DNA of 64,000 bases from Ceratobasidium sp. AG-K (GCA_037039685.1 JAWNGF010000006.1:62001-126000), one strand, 5' to 3'; shown: positions 11,211-22,249, counted from the stretch's first letter. Made by a program: numbers and translations. The notes: generated by a model not told the origin, from the letters alone.

Positions 11211-11653
11211 GTCGTCTATTGAGGCTGTTCTTGCCTGTATGGGTTCAGGTCGCCATGATATGTGCCTTGTTTTCCAGTTAATATTGGGGTTTGCTTCTTC
11301 TAACCATTCAAGTCCTAGAATGAGCTTGGTTTCTCCAGTAGGCATAGCAAAAAAGATTTGTTTGAAGGCCTTTCCTTCTATGTCCAGTACAAGCTTGGCT
11401 TTGAAGCGTATTTGGTGTGAGAGTTCTTTTCCCTGGATGCCAATTACTTTTCATGGAGAGGGAAGCTCAACGAGAGGAATGTTGTTGGAGCGGGCCCAAG
11501 AGATGTCCATAAAGTTCTTAGAAGCTCCTGAATTGATGAGAGTAGGGACTGGTTCTGTGATTCCGGTGATGCTTGTGTAAACAATGGTTGATTCGTTTGT
11601 TGCTCTAAAGTACATTGTTTCCATTGCCAGTTCTTTGGTCTCTCCACACACAG

Positions 11654-13615
11654 TTAGAGGGAGACCCCTTCTTTTCCCGAATCTTCTATTATTGTAGCTT
11701 CTCTTCCCTTTATGCTGGGCTCAGTTGTTACCCACTCCTTGGACAAGCATATGAGCAAACGGTGACCTTCTTGACTGCACTTCAGACATTGGTTTGATGC
11801 TATTCTTGCCTTGTATACTTCGTCTGGTAGCTGCTTTGTAGAGGTTTGCCCAGTAGTGGTTGATTGGGGTGTTTTCTTCCCGGTGGATGCCTTGATCTGT
11901 TGCAATTTCTGGTTGATGGAGATTGCAAGAGTGATCCATTGGTTAAGGTTAAGGTGCCTTTCAGTTCCATCCTTGTTGATAAGGGAAAGTTCAAATCATG
12001 CCAATTCTGTTTTGATTTCCGGCTTGTGTCCTTCCTTGAATTGGTTGATAAGGGCTTCTTCCCCCCAATTTACATCCACCATGTGAAATCGGAATTCTGT
12101 TGCATAGTTTGCTACTGAATTGATTTGCTTGCTTTTTTGGATATTGGACTCTGCCTTGGCCTTCTTGTTTGGGTCACTAAATTGCTCCATCAAGTGTGAT
12201 TTGAATGTTTCCCAAGACCTTAGGTTTGGGTCTGGAACTCCATTGTTCATAGACCGTAGTAGGACCTGAGCCCAATGTGTAGCGGATCTGTTGTCTGATT
12301 TGAGATTGGCTAGTGCTTCTCTAATTTTTTCTTGTCCTGAGCTGTATTGGTTGCCCAACCTGACAAAGTAACTTTCCATTTGGGTGATGAACATTTCTGC
12401 TCCTTCTCCTTTCTTCCCGTCAAAAGCCTCTGGTCTAGTTAATTTTGGACGTCTGGCTTCCCTTCTGTTGTCAGGGTTTTCAGAAAGCTGACGTATCCTT
12501 TGTTCTAATTCGTCGAGTCTGGTAGATTCTGCTTCAGGGTGGGGGGGTGATGCGGCATGTAGGGATGCTTCGTCCATCTGTTTGTGCATGTTATTGATTG
12601 CATTGATAGCAATCCTTCCGTCTCCCCTTAGTCCTTCTAGTCCTTGGGTGACTGCTTTGTTCTAGGCTAACTGTGCCTGTCTTGTGGTGTTAAGATCTTC
12701 CTGTACATTGTTTACTAGTCCTTGTGTGTTTGTGACTTTGTTTCTTAAGTGGATTATGTCTTGTCCAACCAGGAAGCTGTTGTGTTCACTGTTTTGTGCG
12801 GCGGTAAGGATATCTGTCAGGGTTCCTTGTAGGTTGTTGAGGGAATTGTTGAAGATTTGTTGGTTGTTAGCCAACACTTGAGTGGATTGTTCTAACCCAT
12901 TGAGTCTTCTGTCAATTGTTATCCTCATTCCATCAATAATCCTTAGTAGTGCATTGTGTCTTCTGAGGTGAAGATGGTCAAGGTCGTCAAGGTTGCTAAT
13001 CACAGTTCTTCTGCTGGAGCTAAAACTTGAGCTGGGAACCTTAGGGGGATCTTGTCCTTCAATTGCTGTTGGTTGCTGGGAATACCCTTGTGGTACGTAT
13101 GGTGGTGCTGGGTTAACTGGAGTCACGGCCTGAGAGCTTATTGGGATTGGGCCAGCATTGGTGATGGTTCCCCCAATCTGTGGTACTTGAGCAGTAAGGG
13201 GAATGTGCGGTGTGGGTGGCGGCCTGATAGGAACAAGGGATACGCCCCCATGAGCTTCAGGTTGGGGGGAGAAAAACTGTCTTCTAGCCCCCATAGGCCA
13301 TAGTGGATGTGATGGACCTGGGCTTGTGTTTGAGATTGGGATCCAAATTGTGACTGGTGTGGGGTCGTTGGTAATATCTCCTGGTTCCCTAGCAACTATG
13401 GTAGGTTCTTCCTGAATGACTGAAACGTTCTCCATGTTGAATGTTCCAGGCATAGAAGCTTGGCTTTGTGGGCGAGACCTTGCTGGTCCCCTAGCCTGGG
13501 CTTGTGCAATATCTTGTTCGTTGAGGGAACTTGTAGGTCTCGAAGCCCTACTTGGTCCTCTCCTTGTTGATACTGGTGTTGTGAGGCGTGATCCCACATC
13601 CTCCTGAATGGACAT
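11654..13615 (-). pseudogene. Gag of element B, two in-frame stops
   Basis: ATG at 13615; one frame of about 653 codons to 11654, with stops at about 12662 and 11996. Parts recognised: Pro/Ser-rich N-terminus, a region with NIQKSKQ and NQFKEGHKPEIKTE in the capsid-like part, and a CCHC zinc knuckle (CLKCSQEGH) near the end. Pol follows in the -1 frame, and the last gag codons contain GGGAAAA, a canonical -1 slippery heptamer. B gag is distant from A gag, so B is a different family. Confidence 0.85.
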
Positions 13616-13623
13616 GATTGTTA

Positions 13624-13637
13624 AGCTTGTTTTGTAA
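13624..13637 (-). promoter_or_regulatory. Primer-binding region of element B, candidate self-primer
   Basis: The sense strand just inside the LTR reads ttACAAAACAAGCT. Its capitals are the reverse complement of AGCTTGTTTTGT in the B LTR (sense strand, around 13793-13810 as printed), again about 30 nt after a TATATATA box. The bases differ from those of family A but the pairing is kept, so the complementarity covaries. Confidence 0.6.
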
Positions 13638-14107
13638 TGTTGTAAGCTACTTCTTGGTGGCTATGAAACAAGCCACGAGGGAGAGTGGACGGCACTAAGA
13701 CCTAAGTGACCTCTTGAACCACAACACACTTAAGTGTCTGTAGGCTCTAAAGGGTAGGGGTGGTTCTAAGTGTCACTCAAAGGGGATGTTTAGACGAGAC
13801 AAAACAAGCTGGGGTTACCAGGCTTGTTGGTCCTCTATATATATTCACAAAGTGGCCGAGTCATACAAGGCGCAGCCACACAAGACAAACAAAACAGCCA
13901 GTCAGGAGTGTCCATGTGAGTCATGCTGTATGAACAGACATGACTTGTACAAAGCACAGCCGCGTTACACAAAGTAACAGAATAACCACAAGAAGGTGGC
14001 AACGCGGCAAAGGAAAAGACAAACAACGTACAAACAGGACAACAGACACAAGGACAGACGGGCGAGGCAAAAGACGAGTCCGATGGAGTGAGCTGGCTCA
14101 CGACGCA
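13638..14107 (-). repeat. 5' LTR of element B (about 470 bp)
   Basis: Starts as printed with TGTTGTAAGC 23 nt from the gag ATG of B and ends near 14104-14107, where sequence switches abruptly to the gag of element C. It contains TATATATA and one clear TGACTCA. It is not alignable by eye to the A LTR except for the end motif GTCGTGA and the region near the RNA start. The exact outer base is uncertain by a few nt, because the partner end lies outside the window. Confidence 0.75.
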
Positions 14108-15048
14108 AGGTTTGGTTCATCAGGAGATCCAAATTGTTCAACCTATTGTTGATTTGTTTGGAGTTTTCAACCGATCATTCAAAGACTTCAATGATTTGCT
14201 GTTGGACGCGATCCACATTCCTAAGCCTTTCATAGAAAGTGTTGACTCCATCTTCCGTTCTAGAGGCAATGCGTTCAATTAGCTTCATCATGTTTGTCAT
14301 ATCTTGGGTTTGTAGATCCCATTGTCATTCCAACCCTTCAATTCAAAGGGCTTGGACTGCGTTTTCCTGTTGATATTGGACCTGAAGGGTATTGAAGATT
14401 CTTTCCAGGGCCTGGATAGGATTTCCCTCCATATTTTCCATCAGTCGTTCTTGTCTCAACCCTTCATCTTGTGAAATTGACTCGATGCTTCCTTGTGATT
14501 GGAAGGTTGATGGCACGCTCAGGGCGCTGTGAGTCCTAGGGACTTCTACTAGTGGTGGCATGGATGTAGGGGTTGCCACTGGTGGTGGAAATTGTAACCC
14601 AAAGTCAGGAAATGCTAAAGGACATCTAGTCCCTGTTGTCCCAGTGTTTGATGGTCCTGGGGTTGCATTTCTAAGTGGTCCTGGTATCCTAATCACTTGC
14701 ACAGCCCTGGGGCTAATCACACTTTCCCCATGGAAAGTGACGACTGGAGCTGCTGGCTGGTGGCGTGTTGATTGGATTTTCAACTACTCAAATTGTTGGT
14801 GAGGTGGACCCTTGTTTGTTTGAACTCCTGGTTTCTTCTTGAGTCCCTGAAGTTTCAATAATGTTGCCAATTCCTCCTGGGACGCTGGTGGAAGGGGGTC
14901 TTGATGTGCGGCTGGTACTTCTAAGTGGCACCGTCCAATCACCTGCCCGTTCCCTTGCTCCTCTTGAGGGGTTTGATTGGATTTTGACTATTGTCGCTGT
15001 TGGAGCCTTGCTCCTTTGAGACGCTGCACTTGAGGATTGATTGTCCAT
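14108..15048 (-). pseudogene. 5' part of gag of element C (A family), interrupted by element B
   Basis: Closely similar to the first 313 codons of gag A, beginning at ATG 15048. It is broken by a CGA-to-TGA stop near 14788, a 1-nt insertion near 14757 and further changes up to 14340. At 14108 the similarity ends where the LTR of B begins; the rest of C must lie left of the window. This shows that B inserted into C. Confidence 0.88.
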
Positions 15049-15104
15049 GTTGTCATGTGACTTTGTTTTCTTGTGGCTCAGTGTACTAAGAGCTTGCTTC
15101 GCAA

Positions 15105-15601
15105 TGTTGCAACCTGCTAATGCCTATGGTTGACAACTGCTAATGGCCTTTGAGATGTGAGAACAATATGTGATAAGTCTTCTAAGACTCTATCACTAAG
15201 GCGGACGAACACTAGTCTTGTCAGTACAAGTCACTAGCTCCTAAGTCCAAGTGGCTGCACTAAGGGCTAAGTAGCCAAGTGCCTCTGATCACACTGCAGG
15301 GAGAGTTGACGAGGCAAAGCAAGCTGGGGATGACCATGCTTGCATGCCAGTATATATACTCAGAGAACAAGTGAGTCATAGTATATACATGAGTCACTTG
15401 TCTGAGTCAAAGTCCAAGTCATAAAGGGGCTGCGCAGGCCAGCCAATAGAAGACAGCATGAGTCATATGACTCATGGTAACACATCATCCATACACCTCA
15501 CTAAACAAGGGAGAGGGCTCTACACAGAGAAAGGGCGCTTAAGGCGCTGGTACAAGCCACAAGACCACAAACAGAGGCAGAGGGAGGGACGGGTCATGAC
15601 A
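15105..15601 (-). repeat. 5' LTR of element C (497 bp)
   Basis: As printed TGTTGCAACC ... GTCATGACA, the same family as the LTR of A. It lies 57 nt from the gag ATG of C, with the same self-primer candidate inside (15091-15104). The outer flank gtttt (15602-15606) should be the target duplication; its partner is outside the window. Confidence 0.88.
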
Positions 15602-15655
15602 GTTTTCTGGGTCCTCTTGTTCCTCTTTGACACTACCAGGGCTCATAACCTATTG

Positions 15656-15723
15656 CAATAAGCGCAGTGCCGAGCTGGATATCAATGTAACTCAGCTTGT
15701 GCTACTTGAGAGTAGAGAACTGC
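15656..15723 (+). repeat. Dispersed repeat, copy 1 (interrupted by solo LTR)
   Basis: Contains CCGAGCTGGATATCAATG followed by CAGCTTGTGCTACTTGAG and AGTAGAGAACTG. The same blocks return at 16247-16349 on the other side of the solo LTR, there separated by 50 extra nt, and a related block lies on the opposite strand at 61546-61600. It could be the end of another LTR element (Copia-like) or a duplicated target. Confidence 0.5.
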
Positions 15724-16233
15724 TGTCGTGACCTGTCCTGCCCTCTCTCTCTTTCTGCGGACTCGTGGCTTGTACTGGCGCCTTACGCGCCCCTTCTGTA
15801 TAGATGTGCCCTCTCCCTTGTTTAGTGAGGTGTATGGATGATGTGTTACCATGAGTCGTATGACTCATGCTGTCTTCTATTGGCTGGCCTGCACAGCCCC
15901 TTTATGACTCAGACTATGACTCGGACTTTGACTCAGACAAGTGACTCATGTATATACTATGACTCACTTGTTCTCTGAGTATATATACTGGCTTGCAAGC
16001 ATGGTCATCCCCAGCTTGCTTCGCCTCGTCAACTCTCCCTGCAGTGTGATCAGAGGCACTTGGCTACTTAGCCTTTAGCGCAGCCACTTGGACTTAGGAG
16101 CTAGTGACTTGTACTGACAAGACTAGTGTTTGTCCACCTTAGTGATAGAGTCTTAGAAGACTTATCACATATAGTTCCCACATCTCAAAGGCCATTAGCG
16201 GTCGTCAACCATAGGCATTAGCAGGTTGCGACA
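15724..16233 (+). repeat. Second solo LTR of the A family (510 bp)
   Basis: TGTCGTGACC ... GGTTGCGACA, plus orientation, with a perfect 5-bp target duplication actgc (15719-15723 and 16234-16238). It keeps the TGACTCA cluster, TATATATA and AGCTTGCTTCGC. The larger size comes from small internal insertions. Confidence 0.92.
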
Positions 16234-16246
16234 ACTGCGCATATAT

Positions 16247-16349
16247 ATACCTGGATATCAATGTAACTACAGGTAATATAAGCAAATGAATATAAAAGAT
16301 AAAATCTAAACTATACCTCAGCTTGTGCTACTTGAGAGTAGAGAACTGA
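16247..16349 (+). repeat. Dispersed repeat, copy 2
   Basis: CTGGATATCAATGTAACT, then about 50 A/T-rich nt, then CAGCTTGTGCTACTTGAG and AGTAGAGAACTGAGG. It partially duplicates 15656-15723. Confidence 0.5.
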
Positions 16350-16439
16350 GGACAAAATTTTACCGAATCGCGTGTCCATGTGGAACACAATCACGTGATA
16401 CGCATATTTACACGTATAAGACTGAATATTCAACACCTA

Positions 16440-18470
16440 TGACGCTCGGCATGGAAATAGCTTCAAACGCTCGAGTATGGAGGAAATATGTTGAGGAAAC
16501 AGACAGGATGGACAAAGAACTCGTCAAACGGTGGAACAGGTATGCTCCGAGTGCTATAATCAAGAAACCTACCGTCGCTGACAATACTCAACGGCACCGC
16601 CTTCACAGTTCACTAGATATTATACTGAGTATGTGCAATTTCATCCCTCATTTTAATTGACTGATGGTGTACCTTATAATACAGTTTTCGCACGTCCGAC
16701 GCTTTGGTCTTCCAGTCGGAAATCTAATCTGCGTAATCAACACACAGGCCGCATTATTCTCAGCAATCTCAACCGCATAGGTCTCATGGAAAACATGCAC
16801 CCTTGGCCCCAAGACGGTATTCACTTTTTCTTAGATTTGTGATCGAAAGTTCGAAGGACTTGAAACCGGACTACTCCCAGACCTCTGCTCAGACTCATGT
16901 CCCAGACCCTGTCGGCAATTGTGAGAGGGTCTTCGCTCAATCGATCGGCCATGACGGCCTCCGAAATCATTAAGTTTACCACTTTGTCATCCACCCTCGC
17001 TGTCAACGCTCTCTGGTCCCTCTCACTTAGCCTCCGTGTTGTAGTATCACTTATTGCCATCCTTGCCAAGGAGCGATGCCACTTACTCATGACTGGACGG
17101 GTTGGCTCGATGCTGAGGCAATCTCGTTTGCGACAGCAGCGCTGGGATGGGATCGAGCAGTAGAAGATAAAGGAAATACGATATGTGCTGCCATTGCTAA
17201 TGCATACTGCGCTGGGTGAGCCTGATTGGGGATTCAAGCGCACCAGGAATCATCATAATATTGGCCGCTATAATAGTACGCTTTGCGGTCAGGTTGTCAT
17301 TATACCTCTGGGACATCAGTGTACGGGTGGCACTTCCTGTGGTCATAGCCACCTCTCTGGCAGCCCTGTTCCACGTCACCACCGTGTCGCCGTCATCGTT
17401 GTTTAGGTTCTGCCCTTGTACCGCGGCTTTAGCACGATTTCTGTACCCCTATTGGCTTGCGATCCTGGGTAACCCCCTTACCATGGACATGATTGGGGCA
17501 CCGGCCGCCTCCCTGGCGTGGATTCCACACGATTGAATACCTTTGAAACGACTTGCTCTCGATCGACGTCTCAAATCCTGACCCACTCTTGCTGATCGAA
17601 TCTCAGGTGACAACGACCTCGAGGCTACCATACCCCCTCGACATAAAATTACATCACTTTCATTCCGGCAGGTAATATAAGAATCACATGACTCCATAAC
17701 ATGATGGATTGAGTCCATGCGTGCTATGTTCGTGACCGATAGACCACGACCAGTGGAAGCAGATACGCCAATGGACAATGTGACTAGTTCAGTGGTCGCG
17801 TGGATGGCTGCTAACTGCGAAGACTCGAAATCTGTCGATATGGCATTGCAAGTGCTAGCTGGTGCAGGACAGCCACTACCCCACCTGCCGCTGTGGGAGT
17901 GCGGTGCCATCCAGCATCTCTGTGGACAAATAGAGACTTGTACGTATGCACTTGAAAGCTGCTCTCCCAAGAGCGTGCAGCTAGTTAATGGTACCCTTCT
18001 TGATGACGCACCACTTTACTCGTGATCCTTTTGCTCCTTGACTGAGCTCATCTCGGACGAAAGTCTAGATGTGCAAGATCCCACTACACATATTTTCTTT
18101 GCGAAAAGTAATCACGGATTTTCCGGCAAGTTTAAGAGCACAGCAGATGATGTGGAATATCATATTCGATATCGACTTAGCATGCGAGTGTGGCAAAGTA
18201 TGCGGTTTGGTTATGCTCCGATCCATGGGCTGAAGGGATTTTCAACTGCGCCTGGGATCAATCACCCTCTCGATATGGGCTTGCGGCGTACGAGTTATAC
18301 TGTGTTCCAATCAAGGCTAGTGATATGGATTGGGCCACAATAGAATCATACCGCAAACAATGCCGGAGCAACAGGAAATTGTTTAACGTGTTATACCTAG
18401 GAAATCGCCAACTTACCCCCCAAGTCGATCACAGCGCTGGTCAACGAGATCGCTAAAACCTCTACTTACA
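16440..18470 (+). pseudogene. Decayed DUF6535-like membrane protein gene
   Basis: Segments match, from memory of the family, the DUF6535 proteins expanded in Rhizoctonia: an N-terminal piece with ARVWRKYVEETDRMDKELV (about 16470), a piece with LWSLSLSLRVVVSLIAILAK then ERCHLLMTGR (about 17020-17100), hydrophobic pieces with LSLYLWDISV (about 17300), and a C-terminal piece with NCEDSKSVDMALQVLAGAG (about 17815). Plausible 45-60-nt introns join some of them. The gene is damaged: a CAG TAG pair at about 17158 stands where Arg-Trp is expected, the membrane segment after the second exon is frameshifted, and the region after 18000 changes frame. No full reading frame can be built. Confidence 0.55.
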
Positions 18471-18619
18471 ATAGCTCGCAATTTCGAGAAGTTGAGTCAT
18501 TAGTTGAACCCAGTGTTTTTTTTCCGTTCGGAGAAGGTATAGACGGGCTATATTCTTGCAACAGTGGTACTACGGGTGACATTACACGGCGGAGGAGTAA
18601 TACGCTAAGTAGATGCAGC

Positions 18620-19618
18620 TTATTGCATTTTCGGGACATTGATCGTCGCAATCTTCCAGATCTTGCCGCCTTGCTCGCTGGTCAAGCCAGAAATAGTAGT
18701 TCCGCCGGAGCTACCCGCATTTTTGCCAAATTTGGGGTCAGCCGCGTCGAGCGTGATAACGGTGTTGGTATATTTCTGAGCAGAGATGGTACCAGTGCAG
18801 CCATTATTGCATTCGGTACCAGTGCCCCAGCCTAAATGGATCTGGTTAGTGGAATTAATCAGAACGAAAGCAGAATGAATGCCGTACCTTTCATGTAAGG
18901 ACCAGAATCAGAGTTGAGCTGAAAACCAAACAGGTAAGCATGGTGATCAAAAATACATGAAACTGGGGCCGGCTTACAGTGGATACGACCTTGCCGTCGA
19001 TAGTAACTGTCTGGGCCCAAGTCATCTTGTTTGACTGCAGCTTGCTAGACTGGCATCAGCACCAGCGCGCATATACGAGACAGAACACCTACTAGTTGAT
19101 AGTGACGGAGTCAGTGGTCTTGACGACTGCAGCTGGACCATCGCGCTGGCCGAACCAACCAAAGACAGAGGCGCGAACACACCACTGTCCCTTGCCGGCG
19201 CCACACCAAGAATTGTCAGACCAGTGCTCGAGGGTGGTCTGAGCGCTTGGAAATTAGCGGTGAACCGTATTTAATACTAAACCTGCTCACCTGGACGAGA
19301 TCGCCGGTTCCGTTGGAGATACCAGGCCTGTAGGTAACAGTTTATGAGTCGAAGTCCTAGGCACTTGTCGCCAGCGTGACGATACTTACCAGAGGAAAAG
19401 CACACCGGCCTGGGTCGGTGGCGCAGCACCGGGTGTGATAGTGGTAGTAGCCTCGATGATGTTAGCCGTAGTAGGACCAAGAGAGTAGGCGCTGAAACAA
19501 CCAATGCGGTTCAGTCGCCGATGCAGCGATCGTCTAATCAAACTCACCCTCCCCAGGTGTCAGCGGCGGCCAACAAGGCAGTAGAGCAGGCAAAGAGTGT
19601 GGAAAAAATAGCTTTCAT
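18620..19618 (-). CDS. Small secreted protein, seven exons
   Basis: ATG at 19618, stop at 18620. Exons: 19618-19548, 19491-19390, 19327-19291, 19238-19093, 19044-18978, 18918-18888 and 18831-18620, all with GT-AG introns of about 45-65 nt; product about 221 residues. The first about 20 residues form a clear signal peptide (MKAIFSTLFACSTALLAAAD). The mature part is rich in Thr, Gly and aromatic residues, has paired Cys in WCGAGKGQWC and ECNNGCTG, and no membrane anchor. The pattern recalls secreted all-beta fungal proteins (concanavalin A-like or eqolisin-like folds), but no catalytic motif was identified. Most likely an extracellular protein of unknown role. Confidence 0.8.
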
Positions 19619-22017
19619 CTCGGTGTGTAGGGATTGGGTGGCTGGGAGGGTTCCTAAGATAGTAATCGAGAAAATAGCAGAGTGATGAGGGAAAACACCC
19701 TTGCAAGCCGCATTTTATACCCTCTAGAGCAGGGATTATGCGGAGAAATTCCACCACCGCAACCGTGTCAACGTGGGGTAAAGAATATCAGGTGATCTAG
19801 TCTACCGTGCGAGGAAGGCGGCTGACAACCAATCGAAGCAAGGGACTAGCTCCATTTGCATTTAAACATGGCATGTGTGCAACTAAGGGGGGTAGTCGCA
19901 ACCACGTTTATGAAACAACGTGATCTAGGCTTCGACATCTCCATCCATCCAACAGACGCAAAGCGATGGAAACCACTTAGGTCACGTCGCGATCATTTAT
20001 CCTAACGTCCTATAGGCTCATCAGTATTGCCGATCCAGTCAGCGGCCAGCGGCCCGCTCATGCGGCCTTTTACCGGGCAAGTTAGGTCCCACACGCGTGC
20101 ACGAGTGTTCTTTTTACCAGTACTTTCGCCGCAACGTCCGGTATTTATGCCACAGGCCAGTTTGGATGAGTAGGCATTCCGGTGGGTTGAATGTTTGGAT
20201 CCTTGGCCATTTATGCCCGACGGAATGAATTTACAAGGAGCGGTGTGAGTAGGGATTTGACTTGATATATACATTTATGACGCCAAGTGGAACAAGCTTC
20301 TTTCCTCCGGGCTGCGGGGAGAAGCTAGCCCCTCAAAAGAACAGAGGAAGAGGCTGAGCGTTGTCGCGCATGACTTGAGTGGAAAATCGCCCGCGGACGA
20401 ATGGCAGCGAGACTGGCGGGTCTGAAATCCTCAGTAAAATGCACAGTTTTAGTGCATCAACCAGATTTCTGAGCACACTCAATGAAGTGACGCTCCAAAT
20501 AACGCCCCTTGGACCAAGCCGGTTTCCCCGACAGTATCACAGACAGTTCCTGGCGTGCTTCCCAGAGTCCTCGCAACAGTAATAAGAGCGGAATAAGCAT
20601 CCGAACCTGGATTATAAGTACAGTCAGATTCTTGGTTATGCTCAGTACAGCAATGATAACTCGTTCTCCTGTTTTCAGATCGATGAATTAGCATATTCGG
20701 CCCCCGATTAACCAATCGCGACCTACATTGGACGAACGGGCGCCCTAGTTCCGGCTTGGCAACAGCTTAAATTTATTCATTATAACTCTTGGCTAACCGC
20801 ACAAGTCAACTAGTCCTAATATAAGGTATTCCTCTATATAGATCATGCCACGTGATAGGATTGATAAACGCCAAGCTGGGACAAACGCAAGGGTTACCCA
20901 GTGTTCCATACCACACACACAAGGTCTGCTCACAAATACTCTATTAGATTCCACCCGAGTGAGATATTATATATCACTTCTTGCTCCAACTTGAGAAAGT
21001 GGACGAGCTAAACTTTGAGTATTTGCTCAAATATAAATTCATTGACGCAACCAAAAAATAATACTGTGTCTTGGCGCAATGCGCTATTTATAGAATATGG
21101 CGAACTGGGCTATATCCCCAGCATCCAAGGAGTTGAATCCCTATCGAGTCCGTTGCAGATGAACCAGACATACCTGCTGCGGGAGTCGGCTGATTGGTAA
21201 AGGAATCGTATGAATCAAGTCATTGATTAATTTTGTCAGCTCCTGGGATACTCTGGCGTTTGACTGGGCACTTGGGCAGTCCTGTTCGGTATCAGCCCGA
21301 GGGGTTCGAGGCGTCTGAGTGACCTGAGCTTAGACATAGGGGCAAGTTCGATGTGGGCTACCCTTGAGGCCGCGAGAGGCGAGCCTCGTGTGACCACCTC
21401 AATATTTGATGGTTGGTCTGGATCTAGTGCTTTTCGGAAATGTGAGTGCTACGAAATCGCCCTCGTGCGCCGAGAGATTGTGGACAGAATCTAGAGAAGA
21501 CCACTATGGGTATGCCCGATAGCTGATCGTGGGGTGGTTCTTTATGACGGCGTCGACTCTCCCGTTTGTAACAATGTCCTGAAGGACCGCGACGCACCTG
21601 AGCCCCTTGGGCGGGTAGCGTATGTGGGTGTCAGATGGTGCGCCTCTGGTACATGGTGCGTCGGATCCAAGACGGGTGGTGCTACTGTTCGACCGTTGTG
21701 CTATACAAACCCTAGCTATGAGCAACAGCCGCCCCACGTACAAGGAAGCATGTAGTTTGCTCCACAAAAGTAGGAATCTTTCCGAAGCGAACGTGGCCCA
21801 CCGTAACATTTCAGCGCCACCCGCCGGCTCAGCCATGTTTCTCTTGGCTCTGCAAATTTTATGCGCATGCAGGTACACTTGGGGAGGATTCTTTTCGGAG
21901 GGTCAACACGGCCTGCCAAGACGTCTAAACGGCGGATTACGTTGATTGCGCCGTCCAAAAAGTCCAGGCTTGGAAGAAAACTTTTCGGGTAAGGATCCAG
22001 TCCCGGTGGTGTCCGGT
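19619..22017. other. Intergenic region, no gene recognised
   Basis: About 2.4 kb between the divergent secreted-protein and PHO84 genes. Short open frames on both strands have no recognisable motif, signal or intron structure. An A/T-rich stretch lies at about 20770-21080. Confidence 0.6.
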
Positions 22018-22156
22018 CACGTGATATTGCTTCTTTTCTCCACCCTTCTGGGGAGTCGGCTGCAAAATCTGGTCTCGACCAATCAGATTGCAGAGCTCCA
22101 GCACGTTTGTTGGTCGTGTGCCATTAATTCGTTGGTGGTCGTGTGCCATTAATTCG
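22018..22156 (+). promoter_or_regulatory. PHO84 upstream region: CACGTG, CACGTTT and a 20-bp tandem repeat
   Basis: CACGTG at 22018-22023 and GCACGTTT at about 22101-22108 match the strong and weak binding sites of Pho4-type bHLH factors. Immediately after, the 20-mer GGTCGTGTGCCATTAATTCG occurs at 22112-22131 and again at 22137-22156. All lie 94-232 bp before the PHO84 start codon. Phosphate-starvation control is inferred. Confidence 0.45.
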
Positions 22157-22249
22157 CGGCGATGGATGCGAAAACCCGACCCCCGCGCGAGCTTTTAAAC
22201 CGAGCCGAGGCCGACTGTTCTCCCTACTCCCCTCCCTCTCCCCTCCGCC

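Larger units (their letters stand above)
7235..11651 (-). pseudogene. Pol of element B (Ty3/Gypsy chromodomain type), decayed and split by a solo LTR
   Basis: Same domain order as element A: protease near 11550, RT with YIDD near 10110, RNase H, integrase, chromodomain near 7940 (WKGYRNKEDT), roughly half identical to A by eye. It is dead: the protease catalytic Asp of DSG is replaced by Asn; in-frame stops occur near 11451, 10501, 9967 and 8495; there is a frameshift in the integrase zinc finger near 8890; and a 498-bp solo LTR sits between the protease and RT parts. The stops are explained by CGA-to-TGA or TGG-to-TGA/TAG changes. After the chromodomain the pol frame stays open to 7235, overlapping ORF3. 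Confidence 0.9.

Noticed and set aside
21240..21330. Possible tRNA gene because of a GGTTCGAG T-loop-like string
   Set aside because: No matching acceptor or anticodon stems could be formed around it.
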